This document shows positions 24,894-35,092 of a DNA stretch of 64,000 bases, piece after piece (within the stretch, counting starts at the first letter, position 1; each line of letters starts with the position of its first letter). The stretch spans positions 124,001-188,000 of the forward strand of contig JACRCL010000016.1 of the NCBI GenBank assembly GCA_016219015.1, written 5' to 3'. Under the pieces are notes generated by a model. The model was not told the origin of the DNA, did no database searches, and saw only the letters and a list, made by a program, of their open reading frames with translations. This DNA is from Deltaproteobacteria bacterium. GTDB lineage: Bacteria; Desulfobacterota; GWC2-55-46. The position numbers and the translations under genes are program-made.

Positions 24894-27476
24894 TTACGCC
24901 CCCTTCATCCCCCCTAACCCAATAGCCCTTTTTGCCTCCGGCGTAATCGTCTGGTGCGCATCAATATATCCCTTCCACGGGTCTTTGATTTTTTTTATCC
25001 GTTCCGGGAGGTTCTTTATATTGAAGGAATCGGAGCGGACTTCCATAAGCTCGTCCCAGCCCACGGGCGCGGCGACCGGCGCGCCAGCGCGCGCGCGCGT
25101 GGAGTAGGCCTCTATGGCCGTGGCCCCCCTCATGTTCCTCATGTAGTCTATGAATATCTTCCCGGCGCGCCTGGACTTCGTCATCATCGAGGTGAAGCGG
25201 CCGGGAAGCCCCCTTGCCATGTATTCCGCGACGGCCTTTGTGAACGCCTTGACCTCGTCCCAGCCGTGCACCGGCTCAAGTGGAATGACGATATGGAGGC
25301 CCTTGCCGCCGGTGGTCTTTACGAAGCTCGTAAGCTTCAGCTCCTTTAGGACCCCCCTTAAAAGGTGCGCCGCCTCGACAAGCCTCTCCCACGGCAGGTT
25401 TGGTGCCGGGTCGATGTCGAATACGGCCCTGTCGGGGTACTCAAGGGCCGAATACCTCGATCCCCATGCGTGTATCTCAAGGGTGCCCATCTGGACGAGC
25501 CCGAGAAGCCCTTCGAGGGTCTCTATCGACATGCAGGTCACAAGGGTGTCTTTGTCGTCTCTGTCTTCGAGGAGCTTTATCCTGTTTATCCCGGCCGGTA
25601 CTTTTCCGCCAGCGTGTTTCTGGAAAAAGCAGTCCCTCTGATAGCCTTCGGGGCACCTTACGAGCGTAAGTGGCCTTCCGCTGAGATGGGGGAGCATAAG
25701 AGGGGCGGCCTTTTCGTAATACTCCGCAAGGTCCCTTTTGGTAAACCCGCTCTCAGGGTAAAGGACCTTATCCGGTTTCGTAAGGCGCGCCTTCGGCGGC
25801 CTTTTCGGCCCTTCGATACCAGGCCCTTTCGCCTCCGCGCTTTTGAGCGCCTGAGGCCTTTCGCGGACGACCTCGCCGGGGGGCTTGTCGAATCTCAGGC
25901 CCTTGAACGACGGCTGCCTTAAGACCCCGCCCCTTGTCCACTGGCTGAACGCGACCTCCGCTACGAGGGCTGGTTTTACCCATTTGACGCCTTTTGCCTC
26001 AACCCCTTTGGGCGGCGTATCGTAAGGGGGGGTATCAATCTCCAGCTTTTTAAGCCGGGGGTATAGCAAACGGTGCGTCTTTTCATTAAAGCCCGTCCCG
26101 ACCCTCCCGCAGTATATGAGCCTGCCTTCTTTATCGTAGTAGCCAAGCAGGAGCGCGCCCAGGCCTTCCGCTTCTCCCTTTGCCTCCGTAAACCCGCCTA
26201 TGACGAACTCCTGACGCTTATGGCACTTCGCCGTTACCCATGACCTTGTACGAGCCTGGGTGTAGGGTGAATCGGCGCGCTTCGATACCACGCCTTCGAC
26301 ATTATAGCCGCAGGCCGTATCGAAGAAGTCCTTCCCTTTGCCTTCTACGTGGACGCTGTAGCGGATGATGTCTTTGTCCACGCCGTCCATCTTCATTATA
26401 TAGCCGAGGAGAGTTTTACGGTCTTTTAACATGGAGCCGGAGAGGTCGTGGCCGTTGAAGTAGACTATGTCGAATGCGAGGTATTTAAGCGCGCTATCTC
26501 TGCCGACGCTAAGCGCCTCCTGAAGGCCGTCGAAGCTCGTGGCGCCGTCTTCTTTTAAAAAAACCACCTCGCCGTCGAGCCACGCCTCCTCGACCGGGAT
26601 ATTTCCTACGGCCTTTGCTATCGCGGGGAATTTGGCTGTCCAGTCGTTCGCGTTCCTCGTAAAAAGGCTCACGCGCCCGTTTTGCAGGCGGGCCAATATC
26701 CTGTAGCCGTCGAGCTTAAGCTCGTGGAGCCACCCGTTGGACTCCGGCGGCCTTTCCACCAGCGTAGGCAGCTCCGGCCTCATCTTATTGGGCATGGGGG
26801 CCTTCTTCGCCCCTGGTATGGCGGGTATCTCCGGCAGTTTTGGGAAAGATTTTTTTGCGCTCCAGACGGCAGCGCGTGAAGCGGCAACATCGTCCATATC
26901 CTTGCCCGTGGCAACGCTCAAGGGCTCTTCAGCGGTGATATCGGAGACGCGGGCCTCATCGTCATCCTCCTTTATAAGGAGCCATCCTTCTTTTCCCTCT
27001 TCACCTTCGTCTTCTCCGGCGGCCTTTCGTCTTGTCCTGACCAGCGCGAAGCCCCCCCGGAGCTTCCTGCCGAGGAGGTAGAACTTCAAGGCCCCTTTCC
27101 TTAACCCGGCCTCGGGGTCTTCCTTAGGCACCCATAGCCCCCTGTCCCAGAGCAGGACGGTTCCCGCGCCGTATTCGCCTTTGGGGATTATGCCTTCGAA
27201 GCCGGCGTACTCTATCGGGTGGTCTTCCACGCGGACTGCGAGGCGCTTGTCAACGGGGTTGAGGGAGGGGCCTTTGGGCACTGCCCAGCTCTTGAGGACG
27301 CCGCCGAGCTCAAGCCTCAGGTCGTAATGGAGGGTCCTTGCGCTATGCTTCTGCACTATGAAAAGCCCCCCGCCCTTTTTCTTCGTTGAGGTCTTGCCGG
27401 GGGGCTCGGGGGTCTTCGAGAAATCTCTCTTGCGCGAGTATTCGTCGATGGGGCCTTTTTTGTCCTCCCTTGACAT
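24894..27476 (-). CDS. ligD: Multifunctional ATP-dependent DNA ligase LigD (PE-Lig-Pol order)
   Basis: End-processing ligase of bacterial non-homologous end joining, 860 residues. Domains in order: 3'-phosphoesterase (about 1-195; HSARTLHYDLRLELGG, PKGEYGAGTVLLWDRG), ATP ligase (about 225-540; adenylation lysine in ELKLDGYRI, EEAWLDGEV, EGVVSKR), then polymerase/primase (about 570-855; FDIDPAPNLPWERL, TGGKGLHIVIPL). The Pol domain lies last, as in Pseudomonas rather than Mycobacterium. It is downstream of ku on the same strand, with an R2 element filling the gap. Confidence 0.97.
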   Translation of the reverse strand: MSREDKKGPIDEYSRKRDFSKTPEPPGKTSTKKKGGGLFIVQKHSARTLHYDLRLELGGVLKSWAVPKGPSLNPVDKRLAVRVEDHPIEYAGFEGIIPKGEYGAGTVLLWDRGLWVPKEDPEAGLRKGALKFYLLGRKLRGGFALVRTRRKAAGEDEGEEGKEGWLLIKEDDDEARVSDITAEEPLSVATGKDMDDVAASRAAVWSAKKSFPKLPEIPAIPGAKKAPMPNKMRPELPTLVERPPESNGWLHELKLDGYRILARLQNGRVSLFTRNANDWTAKFPAIAKAVGNIPVEEAWLDGEVVFLKEDGATSFDGLQEALSVGRDSALKYLAFDIVYFNGHDLSGSMLKDRKTLLGYIMKMDGVDKDIIRYSVHVEGKGKDFFDTACGYNVEGVVSKRADSPYTQARTRSWVTAKCHKRQEFVIGGFTEAKGEAEGLGALLLGYYDKEGRLIYCGRVGTGFNEKTHRLLYPRLKKLEIDTPPYDTPPKGVEAKGVKWVKPALVAEVAFSQWTRGGVLRQPSFKGLRFDKPPGEVVRERPQALKSAEAKGPGIEGPKRPPKARLTKPDKVLYPESGFTKRDLAEYYEKAAPLMLPHLSGRPLTLVRCPEGYQRDCFFQKHAGGKVPAGINRIKLLEDRDDKDTLVTCMSIETLEGLLGLVQMGTLEIHAWGSRYSALEYPDRAVFDIDPAPNLPWERLVEAAHLLRGVLKELKLTSFVKTTGGKGLHIVIPLEPVHGWDEVKAFTKAVAEYMARGLPGRFTSMMTKSRRAGKIFIDYMRNMRGATAIEAYSTRARAGAPVAAPVGWDELMEVRSDSFNIKNLPERIKKIKDPWKGYIDAHQTITPEAKRAIGLGGMKGA

Positions 27477-27483
27477 ACCCTTT

Positions 27484-27624
27484 GGCTGCCTCTAAAAATC
27501 AGGAATTTTTTCTGAAGTCAAGGAAGGGCGGAAATAAAAAGCGGAGCATATATACGTTAATACGGGACCATTTTTATTTTCCCTACGCAGAGGTCGGGAA
27601 AAAGAACAATTTTTAGAGGCAGCC
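27484..27624. repeat. R2 palindromic element copy 4 (inside the ku-ligD gap)
   Basis: 141 bp, GGCTGCCTCTAAAAATCAGG to ATTTTTAGAGGCAGCC. It starts eight bases before the ligD start and ends two bases after the ku stop, so the entire intergenic space is this element. Confidence 0.9.
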
Positions 27625-27626
27625 CT

Positions 27627-28460
27627 TTATTTATGCGCCGCCCTCTTGGGCTTGCGGCCGGATTCAGTCTTCTCTATGCTCTTTTTAAGGAGCGCCATGA
27701 GGTCGATGACCTCGGCCTTCGGCGCACGCTCTTCGGCCGGGGCTTCGACAGCGGGCGCTGTCTCGCCCGCCTCGATCTTCCTGTTTATGTATTTAAGGAG
27801 GTCTTCCCTGTAGGTGTCGCGGTACTTCTCTGGCCTCCATTCGGTCACCATACCCTCAACGAGCCTCTTTGCCATGTCGAGCTCTTTCTCGGTGACCCCG
27901 AGCTCCTCGACGCCCTCGCCGGGCAGTTCGAGCTCTGTTGGTTTTTTAAGCTCGCTTGCGTACCGTAAAAGGTCGAGCTCAAGGGCGTTGCCGAAGGGCA
28001 TTACGACCCCGATATATTCCCTCGTATGGATGACTACCCTCGCTATGCCCGCCTTGCCCGTCCTTTTAAGGGTCTCCCTCAGGAGGGCGTAGCCTTTCCG
28101 GCCCCTTTTGAGCGGTGCGAGGTAGTAGGGCTTCTCGTAATAGGAGGGGTGTATCTCATTTGCGTCAACGAAGTCTGTTATCTCCACCGTCTGGGTGGCC
28201 TCCGGGTCGGCCCTCTTCAAGTCCTCATCGCTTAAGACAACGTACCTGCCTTCCTCGTACTCGTACCCCTTTACGAGGTCGGATTGGGCAAGCTCCTTTC
28301 CCGTGAGCTTGTTTATCTTCTTGTAGCCCACCGGGGAGAGGTCGGCCCTGTCGAGGAGGTGGAAGTCTACACGCTCTTCCCTGTTCTCGGCCGAGTAGAG
28401 GGCCACGGGGATGTTCACCAGGCCGAAGGTTATCGAGCCTTTCCAGATAGCGTGGGGCAT
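27627..28460 (-). CDS. ku: DNA end-binding protein Ku
   Basis: Homodimeric ring protein that threads onto DNA ends and recruits LigD. The 277-residue length is usual. The N-terminus HAIWKGSITFGLVNIPVALYSA and the core LLDRADLSPVGYKKIN, GREYIGVV-like (TREYIGVVMPFG) and MAKRLVEGMVTEW are diagnostic. It ends in a Lys-rich tail (KPKRAAHK). It precedes ligD; together they form a complete two-gene NHEJ system. Confidence 0.96.
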   Translation of the reverse strand: MPHAIWKGSITFGLVNIPVALYSAENREERVDFHLLDRADLSPVGYKKINKLTGKELAQSDLVKGYEYEEGRYVVLSDEDLKRADPEATQTVEITDFVDANEIHPSYYEKPYYLAPLKRGRKGYALLRETLKRTGKAGIARVVIHTREYIGVVMPFGNALELDLLRYASELKKPTELELPGEGVEELGVTEKELDMAKRLVEGMVTEWRPEKYRDTYREDLLKYINRKIEAGETAPAVEAPAEERAPKAEVIDLMALLKKSIEKTESGRKPKRAAHK

Positions 28461-28492
28461 ATCCTGTATCCCTTAAAGCGGCCTTCCTTTAG

Positions 28493-28643
28493 CAGGTTGC
28501 TGAAAAACTCAAAATCACATACAGGCTGTTTAAAATCCAGTAAGCGAGGCGTCGAGAAGCTTAGGAATGAGGCGTACTTACCTTGTACGCCTCAATGACG
28601 AATTTTGAAGACGACGACGCAGATGGACTTTTTCAGCAGCCTG
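28493..28643. repeat. R1 repeat copy 3 (adjoining nirS stop)
   Basis: CAGGTTGCTGAAAAACTC, a second left-end-like CAGGCTGTTTAAAATCC, then the conserved AAGCGAGGCGTCGAGAAGC core and GACTTTTTCAGCAGCCTG. On the minus strand the element begins on the base after the nirS stop codon. Confidence 0.8.
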
Positions 28644-30380
<1,737 letters not shown>

Positions 30381-30418
30381 TTATTCATATTATCAGGTTA
30401 TTGTGCGTGGGCAGGGTT

Positions 30419-30502
30419 GAAAAGGGGCGGTTTTGTGGGTTTGTTTTTTTTAGTTTTTAACGGCCTTTTTCCGTTCTCCTGCTAAAAAACACCGCCCCTT
30501 TC
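30419..30502 (-). promoter_or_regulatory. Inverted repeat in the nirS upstream region
   Basis: AAAGGGGCGGT and ACCGCCCCTTT pair over 11 bp across about 57 nt, between nirS and an upstream TTGACA (minus strand, near 30530). The nearest TATAAA is only 14 nt from that TTGACA, so the promoter itself is uncertain. I see no convincing FNR/DNR site. The remainder of the 499-nt gap 30369-30867 is an R4 repeat. Confidence 0.35.
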
Positions 30503-30676
30503 TAACAACTTTATAAGGAAAATCGGCGATGTCAAGTCCCCTGGGAATGTTTTTGGATTAAAATAAGGGGACGAACGGGAGGGTGAAATTAAACCGTCCC
30601 CTGCGGCCTTGCCGAGGGGACACGAGAAGTAGGATTAGCTTATTAGGATAAGGTTTTAGAGTATCCTTTAGCCAAG

Positions 30677-30837
30677 AGCCTCTTTGCGCATTGCCATGCG
30701 CTTCGGGCATAGAGCTCGGCTCCCTACAGCCTCCTTCCACCGGGCGAGCCCGCCGAAGCTTCCTCGAAATACGCCTTCCGCCCCGCTCGCCCGCCCCTCC
30801 TCCAGCCCTACGGTCGCTACGCCCTATGCCCTGTGGT
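30677..30837. repeat. R4 repeat copy 2
   Basis: Near-identical to 5047-5210: AGCCTCTTTGCGCATTGCC, GGGCGAGCCCGCCGAAGC, AATACGCCTTCCGCCCCGC and CTATGCCCTGTGG. Confidence 0.8.
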
Positions 30838-30867
30838 TTTTGAAAAGAGAAAGGACAAAATATTTGA

Positions 30868-32253
30868 CTAAAGCTCGAATACGTCGCCGTCCGACGGCCT
30901 TTCCGTCGCAAGGCCGTATTTTTCCTTGATAATCTGCCTGAGAGACTCGGCCGCGCCCTTCTCGCCGTGGACGATAAAGACCTTTGGGCTGTTCTTGAAG
31001 GAGGAGAGCCATTCCGTAAGCTCTTCCTTGCCCGCGTGGGCTGAAAAGCCGTTTATCGTGTAGATGGACGACTTTATCATGACCTCTTCGCCGAGCACGT
31101 TTATCGACCTGGCGCCGTCCACTATCTTCCTTCCGAGCGTCCCCTCAGCCTGATAGCCGACGAATACGACGCTGCACTCGGGCCTCCAGATGTTGTGCTT
31201 CAGGTGGTGTCTTATCCTGCCGCCCTCGCACATGCCGCTGCCCGCGATGATGATATTGCCGGACTTCAGGCGGTTGAGCTTCATGGAGTCCTCGACGCTC
31301 CTGACGAAGTGGAGCCTTATCGAGGTGTCGGACTGCTTTGTTGTAAAGAGCCTGCGGGCCTCCTCGTCAAAGCACTCCGGGTGGGCGAGGTAGACCTTCG
31401 TCACCTCCTCGGCAAGCGGGCTGTCGAGGTAGACGTCTATCCTGTAGAGCCTGCCTTCCCGGACGAGGTTGTTCAATATGTAGAGCAGGTCCTGGGCCCT
31501 GCCCACGGCAAAGGAGGGTATATAGACGTTGCCGCCCCTTTTGAAGGTGGTCTTTATCGCGGCCACAAGCTCGTTTATCGATTCCTTCAGGGGCTTATGG
31601 GACCTGTTGCCGTAAGTCGATTCCATCACTATGTAATCCGCGGTCTCGGGCACGAGCGGGTCGCGGATGATGGGGTTGCCCTTTTTGCCTATGTCGCCGG
31701 AAAATACTATGACCTTCTCCCGGCTGCTGTCCTGGAAGGCGAGCTCAAGCGTCGCGGAGCCGAGTATATGGCCCGCGTCGAGGAACCTGTATTTTACGCC
31801 CCCTCCGAGATGGAAGACCTTGTCATAGGGCTTGGTATCGAACAGCGGCAGCACGCCCTCGACGTCGGCGGCGGTAAAGAGCGGCTGCACCGGGGCCTTG
31901 CCGAGCCGTAAGCCCCTTTTCGTGGCCCACTCGGCGTCGCTCTCGAGGATATTGGCGGAATCGTAGAGCATGGGCTCAAGGAGGTCGCGCGTGGCCACGG
32001 TCGAGATTATCCTCCCCCTGAAACCTTCCTTCAACGCCTTGGGCAGCAGGCCCGAGTGGTCTATGTGCGCGTGGGTGACGAAGATATAGTCTATCCCCGC
32101 GGGGTCGAAGGGGAAGGGGAGCCTGTTGGCCTCGTCGCTGCCGTCGTTGCCCTGGCGCATCCCGCACTCGACGAGGAGCTTGAACTTATTGACCTCCATA
32201 TAGAAGCAGGACCCTGTAACCGTGGACGCCCCGCCAACGAATTTAAGCCTCAA
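30868..32253 (-). CDS. Metallo-beta-lactamase/beta-CASP RNA-processing exonuclease family protein
   Basis: Zinc-dependent nuclease-like protein of about 461 residues. Metal site THAHIDHSG near residue 60, with further beta-lactamase motifs DAGHILGSA and FSGDIG. The beta-CASP insert and RMMBL C-domain have MCEGGRIRHHL, GYQAEGTLGRKI and FSAHAGKEELTEW. The start chosen is TTG at 32253 (M-R-L-K-F-V-G-G-A) with GAGGGGGG upstream, matching relatives' N-termini. An in-frame ATG at 32295 adds 14 residues with poor ribosome binding. It probably cleaves RNA 3' ends; the exact target is unknown. Confidence 0.9.
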   Translation of the reverse strand: MRLKFVGGASTVTGSCFYMEVNKFKLLVECGMRQGNDGSDEANRLPFPFDPAGIDYIFVTHAHIDHSGLLPKALKEGFRGRIISTVATRDLLEPMLYDSANILESDAEWATKRGLRLGKAPVQPLFTAADVEGVLPLFDTKPYDKVFHLGGGVKYRFLDAGHILGSATLELAFQDSSREKVIVFSGDIGKKGNPIIRDPLVPETADYIVMESTYGNRSHKPLKESINELVAAIKTTFKRGGNVYIPSFAVGRAQDLLYILNNLVREGRLYRIDVYLDSPLAEEVTKVYLAHPECFDEEARRLFTTKQSDTSIRLHFVRSVEDSMKLNRLKSGNIIIAGSGMCEGGRIRHHLKHNIWRPECSVVFVGYQAEGTLGRKIVDGARSINVLGEEVMIKSSIYTINGFSAHAGKEELTEWLSSFKNSPKVFIVHGEKGAAESLRQIIKEKYGLATERPSDGDVFEL

Positions 32254-32440
32254 AGCCGGCCCCCCTCTGGATGGAATATGGGGCCAGTTTACCATATTCC
32301 CGCCGCTTATTCACTTTTATAAAATTCAGGTATTTTAAAGCCTTTATATCAAAAACCGCAGGGGCGGCCTTGACTGATTGGCAAATAGGTGTCCTAATTT
32401 ATTCAAGCCCTTTGGCTAACAAATTTGGAGGAGGGGGTCC

Positions 32441-33613
32441 ATGAGCGCTGCATCCAACCGGGTCTCTGGAGGAGAGGGGTTAAGGCCGGATAAGAGCGAA
32501 GGCAATCGAACCCCTGGCTTAAGGTATAAGGCGCTTAACGCCCTCAGGGGCATTAAATGCTGGTACCTCCCGTACCTTAAGTCCAGGTACTACGGCGAAA
32601 GTTTCAGGCCGCTTCTCTCGTACCTTTTTACCGAGTGGAAGTGCAACATAAACTGCTACTACTGCTACACGTGGGACAACAAGGTAAAAGGCATGACCAT
32701 CGAGACGGCAAAAAAGAGCATCGACTGGCTCAAGACCGTCGGGTGCAGGGTGGTGGCGATAATGGGCGGGGAGCCGCTCATGAGGAAGGAGTTCATCCTC
32801 GACGTCATAAAATACGGCGCGGACAACGGCTTTTTCGTCTATCTGCCCACCAACGGCATCCTTATGGACAGGGAGTTCATCGATCACGTCGGCAGTAACC
32901 GCGTAGCCGCGATAAACCTCGCGGTCGATACCGTCGAAGACAGGCCGGGGCTACCCAAGAACTTCAAGAAGATCGAGCCCCAGTTCAAGTACCTCGTAAG
33001 CAGGAGGGAGAGGTACGGGTACATAGTATTTTTTAATATAAACATAACCTCTATGAACGTCGAGGACGTAAAAAAGCTCACCGAGATAGCGCGCGAGCAC
33101 GGCATCGGGACCGACTACCACATAAACGAGATGCCGGTCATCGAGCAGAGCCATTACAGGTTCGCCGAGAAGGGTTACTGGATAACCGAGGACTATTACA
33201 GGGAGATCGACAATCTCGTCGACTGGCTAATAGAGAAGAACAGGGAGGGGTACCCGATGGTGAACTCGATCGAGCACCTCGACGCCATGAAGGGTTTCAT
33301 CCGCCATAAGCACAGCCCCTGGACGTGCAGGGCCGGGCGCAACTCGCTCGTGATACGGACGGACGGGACCCTTGCGCCCTGCTTCGAGCTCTACGCGTCG
33401 AAGAAGGACTGGGGCAGGGTATTCGAGCCGAACTTCCACGGGATGGAGCTGATGGACCAGAAGGAGGACTGCAACCCGAAGTGCCTGTCCACCTGCAACT
33501 ACCAGGTCTCCCATTACTACAACTCCTATTCGAGCGGGCTTGAGTGGGTCTTGAAGCATTTCCACAAGGGGTTTTTTCTGAAAAGGCCCCATGCGGGCGC
33601 GGGGACCGCTTGA
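32441..33613 (+). CDS. Radical SAM/SPASM protein of unknown substrate
   Basis: A 390-residue radical SAM enzyme. Core cluster C-x3-C-x2-C in FTEWKCNINCYYCYTW, GGEP as MGGEPLMRKEF, then a C-terminal SPASM-type cysteine set beginning CRAGRNSLVIRTDGTLAPCFE and closing DCNPKCLSTCNY. Twin-cluster SPASM enzymes modify peptides or proteins or act on small molecules. GGAGGAGGGGG precedes the ATG. Downstream on the same strand are a Cys-rich SAP protein and a YHS protein, separated by an R2 element. No precursor-peptide gene is obvious. Function not assigned. Confidence 0.85.
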   Translation: MSAASNRVSGGEGLRPDKSEGNRTPGLRYKALNALRGIKCWYLPYLKSRYYGESFRPLLSYLFTEWKCNINCYYCYTWDNKVKGMTIETAKKSIDWLKTVGCRVVAIMGGEPLMRKEFILDVIKYGADNGFFVYLPTNGILMDREFIDHVGSNRVAAINLAVDTVEDRPGLPKNFKKIEPQFKYLVSRRERYGYIVFFNINITSMNVEDVKKLTEIAREHGIGTDYHINEMPVIEQSHYRFAEKGYWITEDYYREIDNLVDWLIEKNREGYPMVNSIEHLDAMKGFIRHKHSPWTCRAGRNSLVIRTDGTLAPCFELYASKKDWGRVFEPNFHGMELMDQKEDCNPKCLSTCNYQVSHYYNSYSSGLEWVLKHFHKGFFLKRPHAGAGTA

Positions 33614-33658
33614 GAGCATGCCCCGCGGGAAGTCGAGTGAACGGTTTTTTTATTTTTA

Positions 33659-33797
33659 GGATGCCTCTAAAAATCAGGGATTTTTTCTGAAGTCAAGGAA
33701 GGGCGGAAATAAAAAGCGCAGCATATAAGTTAATATGTGAGCATTTTTATTTTCCCTACGCAGAGGTCAGGAAAAAGAACAATTTTTGGAGGTAGCC
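33659..33797. repeat. R2 palindromic element copy 5
   Basis: 139 bp, GGATGCCTCTAAAAATCAGG to AATTTTTGGAGGTAGCC, between the radical SAM gene and the SAP gene. Confidence 0.87.
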
Positions 33798-33825
33798 TTA
33801 GTATCCATGAGGAGGGGACGCGCAG

Positions 33826-34089
33826 ATGCAGATGGAAGAGATAAGGCAAAAGGCGAAAACGCTTGGCATCAAGGCAACGGGGATAAACAAGACGGAGCTT
33901 GTAAGGGCCATACAGGGCGCTGAAGGGAACTTCCCGTGCTTTGCGACGGCAAAGGATTACTGCGACCAGCTCGGCTGCTGTTTCAGGGGCGATTGCCTCG
34001 AAAGGGAAGATACCGCGGCGCAGGAAGCGAAGGAAGCGCGCGGCGACATTTCGCGCGACGGGAAGAGGAAGGCCGTAAAACGCAAGTAA
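33826..34089 (+). CDS. SAP-domain small protein with cysteine cluster
   Basis: 87 residues. Residues 3-32 form a SAP/Rho-N-like helix-extended-helix (EEIRQKAKTLGIKATGINKTELVRAIQ), a nucleic-acid-binding fold. A cysteine-rich patch follows (FPCF, DYCDQLGCCFRGDC), then a charged tail ending KRKAVKRK. The five cysteines could hold a metal. GAGGAGGGG lies upstream. Its neighbour, 14 nt downstream, is a YHS metal-binding protein, so the two may be co-transcribed. Role unknown. Confidence 0.75.
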   Translation: MQMEEIRQKAKTLGIKATGINKTELVRAIQGAEGNFPCFATAKDYCDQLGCCFRGDCLEREDTAAQEAKEARGDISRDGKRKAVKRK

Positions 34090-34103
34090 AAGGAGGTGTT
34101 CTT

Positions 34104-34265
34104 ATGCCGAAAGACCCGGTATGCAAGATGGAGATAAGCAGGGAAGACGCGGCCGCTGAGTCCGAATACAAGGGCAATACCTATTATTTCTGCAGCGAAG
34201 AATGCAAGGAGAGCTTCGAGAAGCAGCCGGACAGGTATGCCGAGAGGGCTAAAAAGGCCGTATAA
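34104..34265 (+). CDS. YHS-domain protein, 53 aa
   Basis: A single YHS domain: MPKDPVCKMEISREDAAAES, YKGNTYYFCSEECKESFEKQPDRY. The cysteines CKM and FCSEEC are typical of YHS/TRASH-like modules that bind heavy metals and occur fused to copper ATPases and phenol hydroxylases. AGGAGGTG precedes the ATG with ideal spacing. It follows the SAP gene closely and is closed by a terminator. Confidence 0.88.
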   Translation: MPKDPVCKMEISREDAAAESEYKGNTYYFCSEECKESFEKQPDRYAERAKKAV

Positions 34266-34315
34266 AAGAGCCGCGTGAGGCTGGGGCGGGGTTGACTACA
34301 GCCCCTCCGGAAAAG

Positions 34316-34347
34316 AAAAAGGCGCAGGGACTCCCTGCGCCTTTTTT
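34316..34347. terminator. Bidirectional intrinsic terminator
   Basis: GGCGCAGGG-ACT-CCCTGCGCC stem with flanking A-run and T-run between the YHS gene and the convergent DUF2249-NifU gene. Confidence 0.88.
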
Positions 34348-34364
34348 ATTTTTCCTTTTGCCTC

Positions 34365-34844
34365 TTAAACCGAGTCGACCCTTTTTATCTCGGGCGCGAA
34401 CTTCTTTATGGCGCTTTCGACTCCGGCCTTGAGCGTCATGCCTGCCGAGGGGCATCCGCCGCACGCCCCCACGAGCTTGACCGAGACGGTCTTGGAGACG
34501 TCGTCTATATCGACCAGCTCCACGTCGCCGCCGTCGGCCTGAAGGTACGGCCTTACCTCATCGAGCGCGGTCTCGACCTTTTTCCTGAGCTCCTCGCCGG
34601 ACGCCTCGGCCATCCTTAGCTTCGTTATGTTCACGACCCAGTCGGGCCCCTTTGAGACGTATTCCCACGAGTAGCTGTCCTTGTACTCGCCCTCGAACTG
34701 GTAATGGAGCGGCTTGGGGTCGTGGTCGTTTATTATCTGGAGGACCTCTTCGGCCTCCAACCCCTCCCACGCGTCGAATATCCTCGGGTGCCTCTCGAAT
34801 ACCGGGATAGCCCTTAAGTCGAGGGTCACTGTTTTTCCGGACAT
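34365..34844 (-). CDS. DUF2249-NifU C-terminal domain fusion
   Basis: A 159-residue fusion. The N-terminal DUF2249 module (LDLRAIPVFERHPRIFDAWEGL, INDHDPKPLHYQFEGEY) is joined near residue 80 to a NifU/Nfu scaffold domain (VETALDEVRPYLQADGGDVELVD) with the cluster-binding CxxC in VGACGGCPSAG. Nfu domains carry 4Fe-4S clusters to apoproteins. DUF2249 modules resemble TusA and occur with hemerythrins. The combination suggests cluster delivery or repair under NO or redox stress; that is inference. Confidence 0.88.
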   Translation of the reverse strand: MSGKTVTLDLRAIPVFERHPRIFDAWEGLEAEEVLQIINDHDPKPLHYQFEGEYKDSYSWEYVSKGPDWVVNITKLRMAEASGEELRKKVETALDEVRPYLQADGGDVELVDIDDVSKTVSVKLVGACGGCPSAGMTLKAGVESAIKKFAPEIKRVDSV

Positions 34845-34918
34845 GATAGCCTCCTTTCAACCCATTTTCCGATTATAAAATGATACCACGGGGAGGCCCC
34901 CTTCCTCTATGATTTTTA

Positions 34919-35058
34919 TCAGGTCTAAAAATTGTTATTTTTCCTGACCTCTGCGTCAGGCCGAAAATAAAAATGCTCACATATTTACATATATGCTCCG
35001 CTTTTTATTTCAGCCCTTCCTTGACTTCAGAAAAAATTCCTAATTTTTAGAGGCAGCC
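34919..35058. repeat. R2 palindromic element copy 6 (inverted)
   Basis: 140 bp from TCAGGTCTAAAAATTG, whose outermost bases have decayed, to AATTTTTAGAGGCAGCC, in the reverse orientation relative to copy 1. Confidence 0.85.
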
Positions 35059-35092
35059 ATCATCTTTTTTAAAAGAGGGCGGAGGAGGGGGG

